A stretch of 50,192 nt of DNA from Sulfurimonas sp. (lineage in GTDB: Bacteria > Campylobacterota > Campylobacteria > Campylobacterales > Sulfurimonadaceae): NCBI GenBank assembly GCA_026996295.1, contig JALWLL010000038.1, positions 3,228 through 53,419 on the forward strand. Direction: 5' to 3'. Made by a program: the position numbers and the translations under genes. Each line of letters begins with the position of its first letter. Within the stretch, counting starts at the first letter, position 1. Under the pieces are notes generated by a model. The model saw nothing but the letters and a program-made list of their open reading frames with translations, did no database searches and had not been told where the DNA came from. Below are positions 1-7,197 of this stretch, in pieces.

Positions 1-699
1 ACTTATTTTCGAGAAGATGAACTTGATGATGATTTTGAATATGTAAGTATCACTACTGATGATGGGGTTGAGCTTGAAGGTGTTGTCTATGAACCAAAAG
101 AGCTTTATAGAAAACTAGCCACTATAGAAGAAACGCTCTTGTTCTTTGGTGGACGTTCACACGACAGTGTGGGGCTTATTAAAAGACTCTCTTCTCGCTT
201 TACACATACAAGGATCATCACATTCAACTACCGCTCTTATGGAAAAAGTAAAGGTTTTGTTAATGAAAAGAATGTTTACAGAGATGGCCTGAAAATTGCA
301 CAGATGGTTCAAAAACATTATGGTGATTTTTATATTCTCGGTTTTTCCATAGGTTCTAGCGTTGCAGCTTATGTTGCAAGTAAAGTAAAGGTCAAAGGGG
401 TGTTTCTTGTCGGTGCATTTGACTCCATAGCCTTGCTCACAAAGTCAAAATACGGAAAAAATCTTTCATGGCTTCTTCGCTATAGATTTGACAACACAAA
501 GTTTGTACAAAATATAGATGCAAAAACATATCTCTTTGTCAGTAAAGATGATGAGATCACATACATAGAAAATGGAAGAAATTTAAAAAAGTATGTGAAA
601 AATCTAGCTGTTTACAAAGAATATGATAATATTTCACATAAAGAATTATTATGGAACGATAATATTGTATATCTAATTAACAAGGCTATAAATGAATAG
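1..699 (+). CDS. alpha/beta hydrolase, 5'-truncated by window edge
   Basis: The frame is open from base 1, so the true start lies outside the window and about 232 residues are visible. The frame reads through TTG at 139, which is probably an internal Leu. The N-terminal part (SITTDDG, then LLFFGGRSHDS) resembles the first strands and oxyanion loop of small serine hydrolases. GFSIGSS around residues 116-122 of the visible part is a GxSxG nucleophile elbow. An acidic residue in SKDDEITY and a His in NISHKELL sit where the rest of the triad would be expected. There is no membrane segment in the visible part, so a cytoplasmic esterase-like enzyme of unknown substrate is likely. The stop overlaps the start of the VanZ-like gene by 8 bases, suggesting translational coupling. 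Confidence 0.8.
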   Translation, partial: TYFREDELDDDFEYVSITTDDGVELEGVVYEPKELYRKLATIEETLLFFGGRSHDSVGLIKRLSSRFTHTRIITFNYRSYGKSKGFVNEKNVYRDGLKIAQMVQKHYGDFYILGFSIGSSVAAYVASKVKVKGVFLVGAFDSIALLTKSKYGKNLSWLLRYRFDNTKFVQNIDAKTYLFVSKDDEITYIENGRNLKKYVKNLAVYKEYDNISHKELLWNDNIVYLINKAINE

Positions 700-1042
700 A
701 TTTTTGGTTGTACTTTTTTTCATGACGCTTTTGAGCATTATGTATTTGGCAACTACTACAAATCCGAACATGGCAGCTGTGCAAAGTATGTGGGATAAAG
801 CAAACCATTTTGCCGCATTTATTACACTGTATATTTTGCTCTCACTGGCATTTAAAGATTTGAGCATAACATATAAAGTATTTTTACTGCTAGGTTTTGG
901 TATGCTGATTGAGATAGTGCAGTATTTTATACCCGGCAGAGAGTTTTCTTTTTTAGATGTTGTTGCTGACAGTGTAGGGATTTTTATGGGAGTTATGTTT
1001 TATAAATTACAGGGATATTACAAAATCTATAAGCTTAATTAA
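692..1042 (+). CDS. VanZ-like family membrane protein
   Basis: A 116-residue protein with three to four hydrophobic segments. It carries the VanZ-like signature: an early D-K-x-x-H-F-x-A-F stretch (DKANHFAAF) followed by a helix with EIVQYFIPGREFSFLDVVAD near residues 70-90. VanZ was first described in teicoplanin resistance, but most bacterial members, including short ones like this, have no known function. The start overlaps the hydrolase stop. This is an inner-membrane protein; any role beyond that is not visible. The family call is fairly certain because the acidic/PGR block is characteristic. Confidence 0.8.
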   Translation: MNRFLVVLFFMTLLSIMYLATTTNPNMAAVQSMWDKANHFAAFITLYILLSLAFKDLSITYKVFLLLGFGMLIEIVQYFIPGREFSFLDVVADSVGIFMGVMFYKLQGYYKIYKLN

Positions 1043-1056
1043 GATAGTATTTACAT

Positions 1057-1722
1057 ATGAAATGGATATATATACTTACTGTAGTTTTGGTTTTTAGTGG
1101 CTGTGACCTTTTGACATCTGAAAGTGAAAAGGCAAAAAAAGCGGAGCAGGAGAGGGCTCTGTTTATGCAAAAGGTACAACAGAGCAAAGAGATACAGCTC
1201 AAAAAACTCTCTGCTCAAACTCAAAAAGATTTAGCGATATTACAGTCAAAAAAGGAACTTGCAGAGATAGAAAAAGCAAAAGAGCTTGAAAAGCTCCGTT
1301 TGCAGGCAGAGCTTGAAAAAGAGAAGATCCTTTTGCAAAACAAGAACAAGCAGCTCGCCTTTGAGCAGAAAATGCAAGAAAAAGAGCGTGAAGATACTAT
1401 GGAGTTGAAGCGTTATATGATGCTTATTTTAGGTATTTTAGTGATGGTAGGTGCTTTTTTTATATACTACTACTTTAAGAAAAAACGTGAAAATGAGCTA
1501 CTTGCGTACAATGATAATCTACAGAAATATTTTTACCAAAAAGAGAATGAAGCACGAGTCAAGATCGCGGAAAAAATGTTAGATGCTATCTCTTCTGGAA
1601 AACTAGACAAAGAACAGGAAAATCAGCTTATCAGTGCATTTAGCGGCAGCGCAAAAGGAAACTACCAAAAACAGCTTTCCTCAAAAGAGGAGGATATTAT
1701 AGAGAGTGAAGCGCTCAAATAA
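1057..1722 (+). CDS. putative inner-membrane lipoprotein with coiled coil and transmembrane helix
   Basis: No family recognised. The 221-residue product starts with a short signal ending in a lipobox (LVFSGC, Cys16). The residue after Cys16 is Asp, the classical inner-membrane retention signal in Lol sorting of Proteobacteria. Residues 24-118 are a highly charged, nearly continuous coiled coil rich in K, E and Q. Residues about 120-140 form a strong transmembrane helix followed by KKKR. Residues 145-221 are a polar tail, presumably cytoplasmic. If both anchors are used, the coil would lie in the periplasm between them. The gene ends inside a terminator hairpin. The lipobox may instead be part of an uncleaved signal anchor. 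Confidence 0.7.
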   Translation: MKWIYILTVVLVFSGCDLLTSESEKAKKAEQERALFMQKVQQSKEIQLKKLSAQTQKDLAILQSKKELAEIEKAKELEKLRLQAELEKEKILLQNKNKQLAFEQKMQEKEREDTMELKRYMMLILGILVMVGAFFIYYYFKKKRENELLAYNDNLQKYFYQKENEARVKIAEKMLDAISSGKLDKEQENQLISAFSGSAKGNYQKQLSSKEEDIIESEALK

Positions 1723-1748
1723 AATACCCTTATTTGAGAAGTTTTTTC
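1714..1748 (+). terminator. rho-independent terminator hairpin between convergent genes
   Basis: CTCAAATAA at 1714-1722 and its exact reverse complement at 1730-1738 enclose a 7-base loop. On the plus strand a T-run follows at 1742-1747. The arms contain the stop codons of both convergent genes (1720-1722 plus, 1730-1732 minus). The stem is AT-rich, so efficiency may be moderate. On the minus strand there is no T-run after the stem. Confidence 0.6.
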
Positions 1749-2542
1749 ATAAGTTCTATGTGGTAACTCTCTTGGAAGTTGATGAAATTAAAGAACTTTG
1801 ATAGCTCTTCATCTTTTATGGCATCACTAAGCTCTTTGCACATCTCTTTTGCAGCTTCCTCTTCGGCTATCCCATCAACAATGAATTTTTGTATATCATC
1901 AACCACGTAGGTCATCTCATGCAACTCTCTTGGAAGAGCTAAGATACCAAGTTTTGCCATCATATTTCCAAAAGATTTCAAATGAAAATGGGATTCATCG
2001 ATAAGATCTTGAAATACATTGAACTGGGTTAGATCTGTTGTCCTTGCCTGCATATAGGCATATACCAAAATAAGCTCATACTCTTTGTAGGACTCTTCAA
2101 ACAAAAAAAGTGTCAGAGCATCGATCTGCTCCTGTGCCAGATTACTGTGTGGCCATTGCCTTTTCATGTTAAATGCAGTGACCTCTTTGTTGTTTGTTTC
2201 TTTTTTAAGAATTTCTGAGATATATTGGGTAAGGTAAGCATCATCACTTCTGAGTCTGAAACCAAGCTCATTTTGAGGATAATAGTTCTGTATGTTTTGT
2301 ATATCCTGTAAAAGTTCACTCAAAACTTCAAAAACAGACTCTTTTTTGTAGAGTATCATATCTCTGTCATAGTTATAGTTATTATTATCTTCTAAAACAG
2401 CTGTAGCGATCCATTTCATATGCCTAAAAGCGATAAGTGAAAAATCATAGAGTCTTGACTTGATCTCCTCATCGTTTATACTAAAAGAGGCAAAGGTGAT
2501 CCTGAGCCACAGTTGATGTTTTTGCTGAAACAATTTATCCAT
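1730..2542 (-). CDS. ferritin-like helical (possible di-iron) protein next to an IscU-like scaffold
   Basis: About 270 residues, all-helical, with no signal peptide. Several helices carry ferritin-type Glu/His pairs: FRHMKW near the N-terminus, EESYKEYE in the middle, DESHFH about 35 residues later, and QESYH near the C-terminus. This spacing suggests a four-helix di-iron or haem-oxygenase-like fold; iron binding is inferred. The start is the second ATG (2540-2542), because GAGGAG stands 7 bases before it; a longer frame to 2566 would put the site inside the gene. It overlaps the scaffold gene by 8 bases, so the two are translationally coupled and probably act together on iron or Fe-S clusters. 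The name of the family is not known to me. Confidence 0.65.
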   Translation of the reverse strand: MDKLFQQKHQLWLRITFASFSINDEEIKSRLYDFSLIAFRHMKWIATAVLEDNNNYNYDRDMILYKKESVFEVLSELLQDIQNIQNYYPQNELGFRLRSDDAYLTQYISEILKKETNNKEVTAFNMKRQWPHSNLAQEQIDALTLFLFEESYKEYELILVYAYMQARTTDLTQFNVFQDLIDESHFHLKSFGNMMAKLGILALPRELHEMTYVVDDIQKFIVDGIAEEEAAKEMCKELSDAIKDEELSKFFNFINFQESYHIELMKKLLK

Positions 2543-2999
2543 TTTCATTCTCCTCGTTGATATCACAGCTCTCTTTCATTTTTACAATATGAACTTCCTC
2601 TTTTTTGCCATTGATCAGATTTTCATAGTTTTTCATAGAAGCTATAAAGGCACTAAAAACGATATCTGCACAAACCTGTTGTTGGGCTGAGAGGTCTCCA
2701 AGCTTTTCGTGCATTTTGTTTATAGCCTTTTGAGCGTATTGAAGCTCATTACCTTTGATCATATCTGTAAACATAGAACCTATCACAACCGTATCCTGGC
2801 AACCGTTTGTTGCAAATTTGACATCTTTTACTGTCTCATCTTCTAGAAGTGTGTAAAATATAACATACTCACCTGTTTTTTCATCAGTAGCGACACCGAT
2901 GCCGTTTGCATTATCGAGCTTTCCATAATTTTTTGGATGCATAAGGTGTTCAAGAACCTCCGCATCCATCCCCTTGGGTAGTTTTACATCTTCAAACAT
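2535..2999 (-). CDS. IscU/NifU-N-like Fe-S scaffold protein with altered active site
   Basis: 154 residues. The N-terminal EHLMHPKNYGKLDNANG matches the IscU start (HYxNPRNxG). Of the three cluster cysteines of IscU, two are found: Cys67 in NGCQDT and Cys110 in QQVCAD. The first is replaced (KTGEY, with Thr42 where IscU has CGD), the usual Asp is Glu44, and the His before the last Cys is Val109. An extra Cys lies in the C-terminal tail (KESCD). The protein is therefore unlikely to hold a cluster exactly like IscU. It is followed, with 8 bases of overlap, by a ferritin-like gene. A possible TATAGT -10 element lies at 3029-3034 on the minus strand. Family membership is confident; function is open. 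Confidence 0.75.
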   Translation of the reverse strand: MFEDVKLPKGMDAEVLEHLMHPKNYGKLDNANGIGVATDEKTGEYVIFYTLLEDETVKDVKFATNGCQDTVVIGSMFTDMIKGNELQYAQKAINKMHEKLGDLSAQQQVCADIVFSAFIASMKNYENLINGKKEEVHIVKMKESCDINEENENG

Positions 3000-3171
3000 A
3001 ATGACTCTTTTATTTTATTTAAACTCATACTATATTTTATTATGATTAACATAAGAATAACTAAAAACTGTATAATTCCTTTTAATTTATAAGGCTTTAC
3101 TTTACCTGTGTATCCTGTATATTGTAGTTTTGAAGATAATGTTTTTTTCTTTTTTTTATCTGTCTTTAATC

Positions 3172-3203
3172 AATTTCACTGTAAATTTCTGGAATGTGAA
3201 ATT
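3172..3203. repeat. inverted repeat in intergenic region
   Basis: AATTTCAC at 3172-3179 is exactly repeated in reverse complement at 3196-3203, with a 16-base spacer. It lies just downstream of truA (minus strand), but no T-run follows in the minus direction, so it is not a classical terminator. The rest of the 3000-3221 gap is AT-rich, with T-tracts and a TATAAT at 3071-3076 on the plus strand that faces no gene. Confidence 0.35.
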
Positions 3204-3221
3204 AGATGCGAAAAAGTAGTT

Positions 3222-3932
3222 TTAATATTTGATGTTACTAAGGTAAAGCCCGTTAGAATCTGCTGGTTTTAGCTTGTAGTTCTTCTCACGGTTGAGCTGT
3301 TTTTGAATAGATTGCCCATCGAGTGTAAGCAGTGCGGCAACCATAAGCCTTATCTGTGAACGTAAAAAACCGTTGGCTTCAAAATAAAGCACTATATACT
3401 TTTTGTGTTTGTAGGCAAAGGCTTTGTAGATAATTCTTTTGGTGGAGTTGCTCTCACTTCCTGTTTTCATAAAGTATTGAAAATCATGCTCACCCACAAA
3501 AAGTTGTATGTTTTTTTGAACTCTTTTGTAGTCTATTGTATCTACAAAGGTTACGAGATCAGCTTCAAAGGGATTACAAGCACCTTCTTTGATAACATAC
3601 CTGTACACTCTTCGTTTGGCACTGTAGCGTGCGTGAAAATCATCATCTACTTTAGAGATACTTTTTATATGTATAGAAGTAGGCAGCATCTTGTTGAGTA
3701 CTGTGTGTAGTTTAAGTAAATCTGTCCAAAAGATCGGCAGATCAACATGGCACACCTGTCTTGAGGCATGTACACCTTTGTCTGTCCTTCCAGAAGCTAT
3801 CACTTTAGAGTCTATCCCTATCTTGCAAAGAACATGCTGGAGTGTACCCATAATCGTATTGGAGGATTCTTTTTGTATTTGAGAGCCTAAAAAATGGCTG
3901 CCATTATAGGATATGGTAAGTGCACAGCGCAT
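3222..3932 (-). CDS. truA: tRNA pseudouridine(38-40) synthase TruA
   Basis: TruA converts uridines 38-40 of the tRNA anticodon stem to pseudouridine. The 236-residue protein is of normal length. It starts with the family pattern LTISYNGSHFLGSQ and carries the catalytic block ASGRTDKGVHA, with nucleophile Asp51. FEANGFLRSQIRLMVAALL near the C-terminus matches the conserved FxGxxFLxxMVR region. It follows the LptF/G gene with no spacing, as the last gene of the minus-strand run from coaBC. The same neighbourhood is known from Campylobacter jejuni. Confidence 0.96.
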   Translation of the reverse strand: MRCALTISYNGSHFLGSQIQKESSNTIMGTLQHVLCKIGIDSKVIASGRTDKGVHASRQVCHVDLPIFWTDLLKLHTVLNKMLPTSIHIKSISKVDDDFHARYSAKRRVYRYVIKEGACNPFEADLVTFVDTIDYKRVQKNIQLFVGEHDFQYFMKTGSESNSTKRIIYKAFAYKHKKYIVLYFEANGFLRSQIRLMVAALLTLDGQSIQKQLNREKNYKLKPADSNGLYLSNIKY

Positions 3933-4952
3933 TTAAAACCTTGCGACAATAGTTTTTTTATAGTACAGGTATGTTGCCAAAAGCCAAGTTAGAGCAACGA
4001 CACCAATAGTATAAAATGATAAAATACTTTGAAGGGCAATGGTTGCACCGTAAAAGATCACAATACCCAAAAAGAGGTAGAGATAGACTCTCCCTTTTTG
4101 ATGTCTCACATGCACTATGCCGATAGCTGCCACTAAAAAGAGGCTAAGAACCGGAAAGAGGCTTAAAAGTGTATCGGTGATAAACATATGTTTTTTATTT
4201 TCTCTTCTGTGTTCTGACTTCCAGTATTGCAAGGGTGTTCTGTATGTTGTAAGATCTGTGCTCATTGTATCATTGATATACATGGTTTCAAAGTTTATTT
4301 GTGAGAATTTTTCTTTTGAATAGCTATACCCCTCACCATCGCTGAGTTTTAAGCGTAAAATACCTGAGTCATTGATGATCTCAGCTTTTTTAGCGCCTAT
4401 GAGTATCTCCTCTTTTTCATCTTTGTTAAATAAGAATACATCACCGTAGGTACCATCAGAGTTATTCGCTCCCACATAAAGCAGCCACTCACCAAAGCTG
4501 TGACCGAATTCAGAAGCAGAGAGGTTAAACTTTGCTTCACTCTTTTTGTAGGATACGAAATTACTTGAGAGCACCGTTGTATGAGGAAAGAGTATGAAAA
4601 AGTCAAAAGCCAAAAGTGCAGACAGCAGCATAGCAGGCTTTAAAAGGGTTTTTATAATAAATTTAGGATGGATCCCAAGTGCAAACAGCACCACCATTTC
4701 ATTGTCTGTTGAGAGCCTGAACAAAGATAAAACAGCGGCAATAAAAAAAGTGACAGGTAAGGTATAAAATAAAATTTCGGGCAGGATAAAAAAGTAAAGT
4801 TTTGTCATCTCCCAGATACTTATTTGGATCACTGCCGTATAGGTTGCAAGCTTGATCAGAAATATAACAGAAGCTATCGCAAAAAGGGGCAAAAATATCG
4901 ATAAAAAAAGTACAGATAGGTTGTTGATTATATATTTTTGTAATCTGTCCAT
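3933..4952 (-). CDS. LptF/LptG family lipopolysaccharide export permease
   Basis: 339 residues with the YjgP/YjgQ layout: an N-terminal helix (about 12-35), two more helices (about 50-75 and 100-125), a periplasmic beta-rich domain (about 130-260) and three C-terminal helices (about 265-335). In the Lpt system these permeases pair with LptB ATPase to extract LPS from the inner membrane. FALGIHPKFIIKTLLKPA after helix 2 corresponds to the conserved cytoplasmic coupling region. Whether it plays the F or G role cannot be decided from this sequence. The stop directly abuts the truA start, and the prepilin peptidase ends 3 bases before it. Confidence 0.88.
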   Translation of the reverse strand: MDRLQKYIINNLSVLFLSIFLPLFAIASVIFLIKLATYTAVIQISIWEMTKLYFFILPEILFYTLPVTFFIAAVLSLFRLSTDNEMVVLFALGIHPKFIIKTLLKPAMLLSALLAFDFFILFPHTTVLSSNFVSYKKSEAKFNLSASEFGHSFGEWLLYVGANNSDGTYGDVFLFNKDEKEEILIGAKKAEIINDSGILRLKLSDGEGYSYSKEKFSQINFETMYINDTMSTDLTTYRTPLQYWKSEHRRENKKHMFITDTLLSLFPVLSLFLVAAIGIVHVRHQKGRVYLYLFLGIVIFYGATIALQSILSFYTIGVVALTWLLATYLYYKKTIVARF

Positions 4953-4955
4953 ATC

Positions 4956-5771
4956 TTAGTAATTTGCCTCGATATACGCTAAAATAGGGCTGTCAAATAT
5001 ATAAACTATAAAAGTTGCCATAGCTAAGAACGGTACAAAAGGAACTCTTTGCTCCTCGGCAGACCTGTTTCTCAGTGCAAGCATCACGGGAAGTGCCAAA
5101 AGGGCAGATAAAAATATAGCCACCAAAGTTAATTTTACACCTAAAAGTGCACCCATGGTTGCAGCGACCATAATGTCACCTTCCCCCATAGCCTCTATGA
5201 ATGGGTAGGTGTGATAGTTTTTTGTCCATGAGGTCATAGTTTTTTTTGCATGACGTCTTGCCGAAGATGTTAAGATATAAGAGAGACTAAATCTTAAAAG
5301 AGTAAAGCCCCCCGCAAAAAGTAGGGCGTTTTGCAGGTTAAGGATAACTCCATTGAGGCTCCACGCGCCAAAAACAGCAAAAAGGATCGCTAAAAGATTC
5401 AGTGAATCCGGAACCATTTTGTATTTAAAATCTATCATAGAGAGTGCTAAAAGCATTAAAAAACTCATGGCAATCATTAAAACAGGAAAACTTATACCAA
5501 ATTTGTTGGCAAGTACAACAAATACCAAGCCGCTGAGAAGTTCTATGGCGGGATACATAGGGGATATTTTACTGTGGCAGTAAGAGCATTTGCCCCGTAA
5601 AAACAACCAAGAAAAAATCGGTATATTATGCCATGGTTTTAGGGGTTGTGAGCAACTGTAACAGTGTGAAGCACCAAACACAACACTCTCATCTTTTGGT
5701 ATTCTTAAAATAACTACATTTAAAAATGATCCTATTGTGATACCCAGTATAAATGCAATGAATAATTCCAT
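4956..5771 (-). CDS. type IV prepilin peptidase (A24 family)
   Basis: A 271-residue inner-membrane aspartic protease that cleaves, and in full-length members N-methylates, type IV pilin-like leader peptides. The N-terminal methyltransferase region has the zinc-type pair CYSC...CSYC at about residues 37-64. Catalytic aspartates are expected in MIDFKYKMVPD and in EAMGEGDIMVAA. Eight or so membrane helices fill the rest. It overlaps uppS by one base (TAATG). No pilin or type II secretion gene is in the window, so its substrates lie elsewhere. The position between uppS and the LptF/G gene matches C. jejuni. Confidence 0.93.
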   Translation of the reverse strand: MELFIAFILGITIGSFLNVVILRIPKDESVVFGASHCYSCSQPLKPWHNIPIFSWLFLRGKCSYCHSKISPMYPAIELLSGLVFVVLANKFGISFPVLMIAMSFLMLLALSMIDFKYKMVPDSLNLLAILFAVFGAWSLNGVILNLQNALLFAGGFTLLRFSLSYILTSSARRHAKKTMTSWTKNYHTYPFIEAMGEGDIMVAATMGALLGVKLTLVAIFLSALLALPVMLALRNRSAEEQRVPFVPFLAMATFIVYIFDSPILAYIEANY

Positions 5772-6448
5772 TATTTTAAGCCTCCAAAACGGCGTTCAAT
5801 TTTTGTAAATTTTTTGATAATCTGCTCAAGATCTTTTGTGTCAAAATCCGGCCAGAGAGTATCACAGAAAAAGAGTTCTGCATATGCCGACTGCCAAAGC
5901 AGGAAGTTTGAAAGCCTATGGTCACCTCCCGTACGGATCAGCAGGTCAACATTATGCTTGCAATCAAGTGCATTACTCAGCATCGCTTCTGTGATATTAT
6001 CACTTGAAGTTTTGATTTTGTTAATTGCTCTGAGTATTTCATCGTGTGCTCCGTAGTTGAGGGCGAGACTTTGCACAAGGCCGTCACAGTGGGCGGTTTT
6101 TTCTTTGACATCTTTTATCGTTTTTTGGAGTGATTTTGAAAATGCTCTAATATCTCCAATGGGTTCAAACCTTATGTTGTGCTCGAGATAGCTTGGAAGT
6201 TCATTTTTTAAGTATTTCTCTAGAAGTTTCATCAAAAATTCTACTTCCAGGCGGGGTCTTTTCCAGTTTTCTGTGGAAAATGCATAAAGAGTAAGCCTTT
6301 CTATATCTTCGTGGTTGACACAATATGTTGTAATCTTTTTAACAACTTTTGCTCCTGCTTCATGCCCTTTGACTCTTTTTTTTCCTTGAAGTTCTGCCCA
6401 GCGACCGTTTCCATCCATGACGATGGCTATATGTTTTGCTCTGTTCAT
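5771..6448 (-). CDS. uppS: undecaprenyl diphosphate synthase (isoprenyl transferase)
   Basis: This cis-prenyltransferase makes C55 undecaprenyl diphosphate, the carrier lipid for peptidoglycan and surface glycans. The 225-residue protein begins with HIAIVMDGNGRWA, containing the catalytic Asp and the diphosphate-binding Gly-Asn-Gly-Arg. It has YAFSTENWKRP at about 75-85 and DLLIRTGGDHRLSNFLLWQ at about 168-186. The C-terminus (WPDFDTKDLEQII) is also typical. It overlaps the FliK-like gene by 4 bases upstream and the prepilin peptidase by 1 base downstream. Its product would feed the polyprenyl-phosphate-dependent glycosylation genes at 11089-16803. Confidence 0.97.
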   Translation of the reverse strand: MNRAKHIAIVMDGNGRWAELQGKKRVKGHEAGAKVVKKITTYCVNHEDIERLTLYAFSTENWKRPRLEVEFLMKLLEKYLKNELPSYLEHNIRFEPIGDIRAFSKSLQKTIKDVKEKTAHCDGLVQSLALNYGAHDEILRAINKIKTSSDNITEAMLSNALDCKHNVDLLIRTGGDHRLSNFLLWQSAYAELFFCDTLWPDFDTKDLEQIIKKFTKIERRFGGLK

Positions 6449-7197
6449 ATGCTTATGTCCAAAAGTGAATTTCTATTTGTGTGGTATAAAGGCTTTATAC
6501 CCTCATTAAGATCTATGTTAAGATCATAAGAAAAGTTTTTCATATCATTTTCCAAAAAAGTTTTAGTTGTCTCAAATGCGACATTTAAAGTGATCTTTAC
6601 ATTCGTTTGCTCTACAGCAATGAGCCCGGAAATCGGTCCTAAGGCTTCAAGTGCCGCATAGAAATCTATTTGAGTTTTTTTTGTTTTCTTATTGTACCTT
6701 TTTTTAAATTGTAAAATAGAAAAAGAGTTGTGAAATAAAAGAGGAATTGTAAAAACCTGATTTTGAAGCGATAGTAAAAGTGTAGAAATATTGCTAAATT
6801 CCTCTTTTGTACTACTTTTGCCAAGTTGCTCAAGTATATGTTGCTTGAAGTTTGTCGAGGGGTTTTTAGAGCTTAAGATCGTTTGCAGATCTTTTAAGGA
6901 GTAGTGTGTATGTGAAGTTTTCAAACTTTGCAATATACTTGGCATTTTAAGCAATTGAGTAAGTTTGACACTTTTATGCTTAGTATGAGATAACAAAGAC
7001 CAGTACTTATCTCCCTGCGTTAAGGGTTTGTCGCTGTAGGCATTTAATGTTTTGTTATTGAGCATGACAGTGTAGTTGTTTTTCCCAAGTGATTTTAAAA
7101 CATCTATGGAGGCTAGTTTAGAGAGTGCATTTGAAGCATTTGGAGTTGTTGAGAGCACTTTTGCTATCGACTTGAGCTCACTGAGAGAGAAATTCAT
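6445..7197 (-). CDS. hypothetical protein with possible FliK C-terminal-like domain
   Basis: 250 residues, no signal peptide or membrane segment. The N-terminal 130 residues are polar, rich in Ser, Lys, Leu and Asn, and of low conservation type. Residues about 165-225 (FYAALEALGPISGLIAVEQTN, then ITLNVAFETTKTFLENDM) resemble the FliK hook-length-control C-terminal pattern, in which a beta-strand region is followed by a helix beginning near ETRxxLE. This is weak similarity judged by eye. It overlaps coaBC and uppS by 4 bases each, so it is clearly part of the operon. It could equally be an uncharacterised Campylobacterota-specific protein. Confidence 0.65.
   Translation of the reverse strand: MNFSLSELKSIAKVLSTTPNASNALSKLASIDVLKSLGKNNYTVMLNNKTLNAYSDKPLTQGDKYWSLLSHTKHKSVKLTQLLKMPSILQSLKTSHTHYSLKDLQTILSSKNPSTNFKQHILEQLGKSSTKEEFSNISTLLLSLQNQVFTIPLLFHNSFSILQFKKRYNKKTKKTQIDFYAALEALGPISGLIAVEQTNVKITLNVAFETTKTFLENDMKNFSYDLNIDLNEGIKPLYHTNRNSLLDISI

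Noticed and set aside
692-867. A 64-codon minus-strand open frame (673-867) over the VanZ-like gene
   Set aside because: It overlaps a recognised family member on the other strand and has no family pattern.
3071-3221. Possible plus-strand small RNA starting from the TATAAT at 3071-3076
   Set aside because: No good -35 or terminator with a T-run was found; the T-tracts at 3141-3158 come without a hairpin, so the evidence is too thin.
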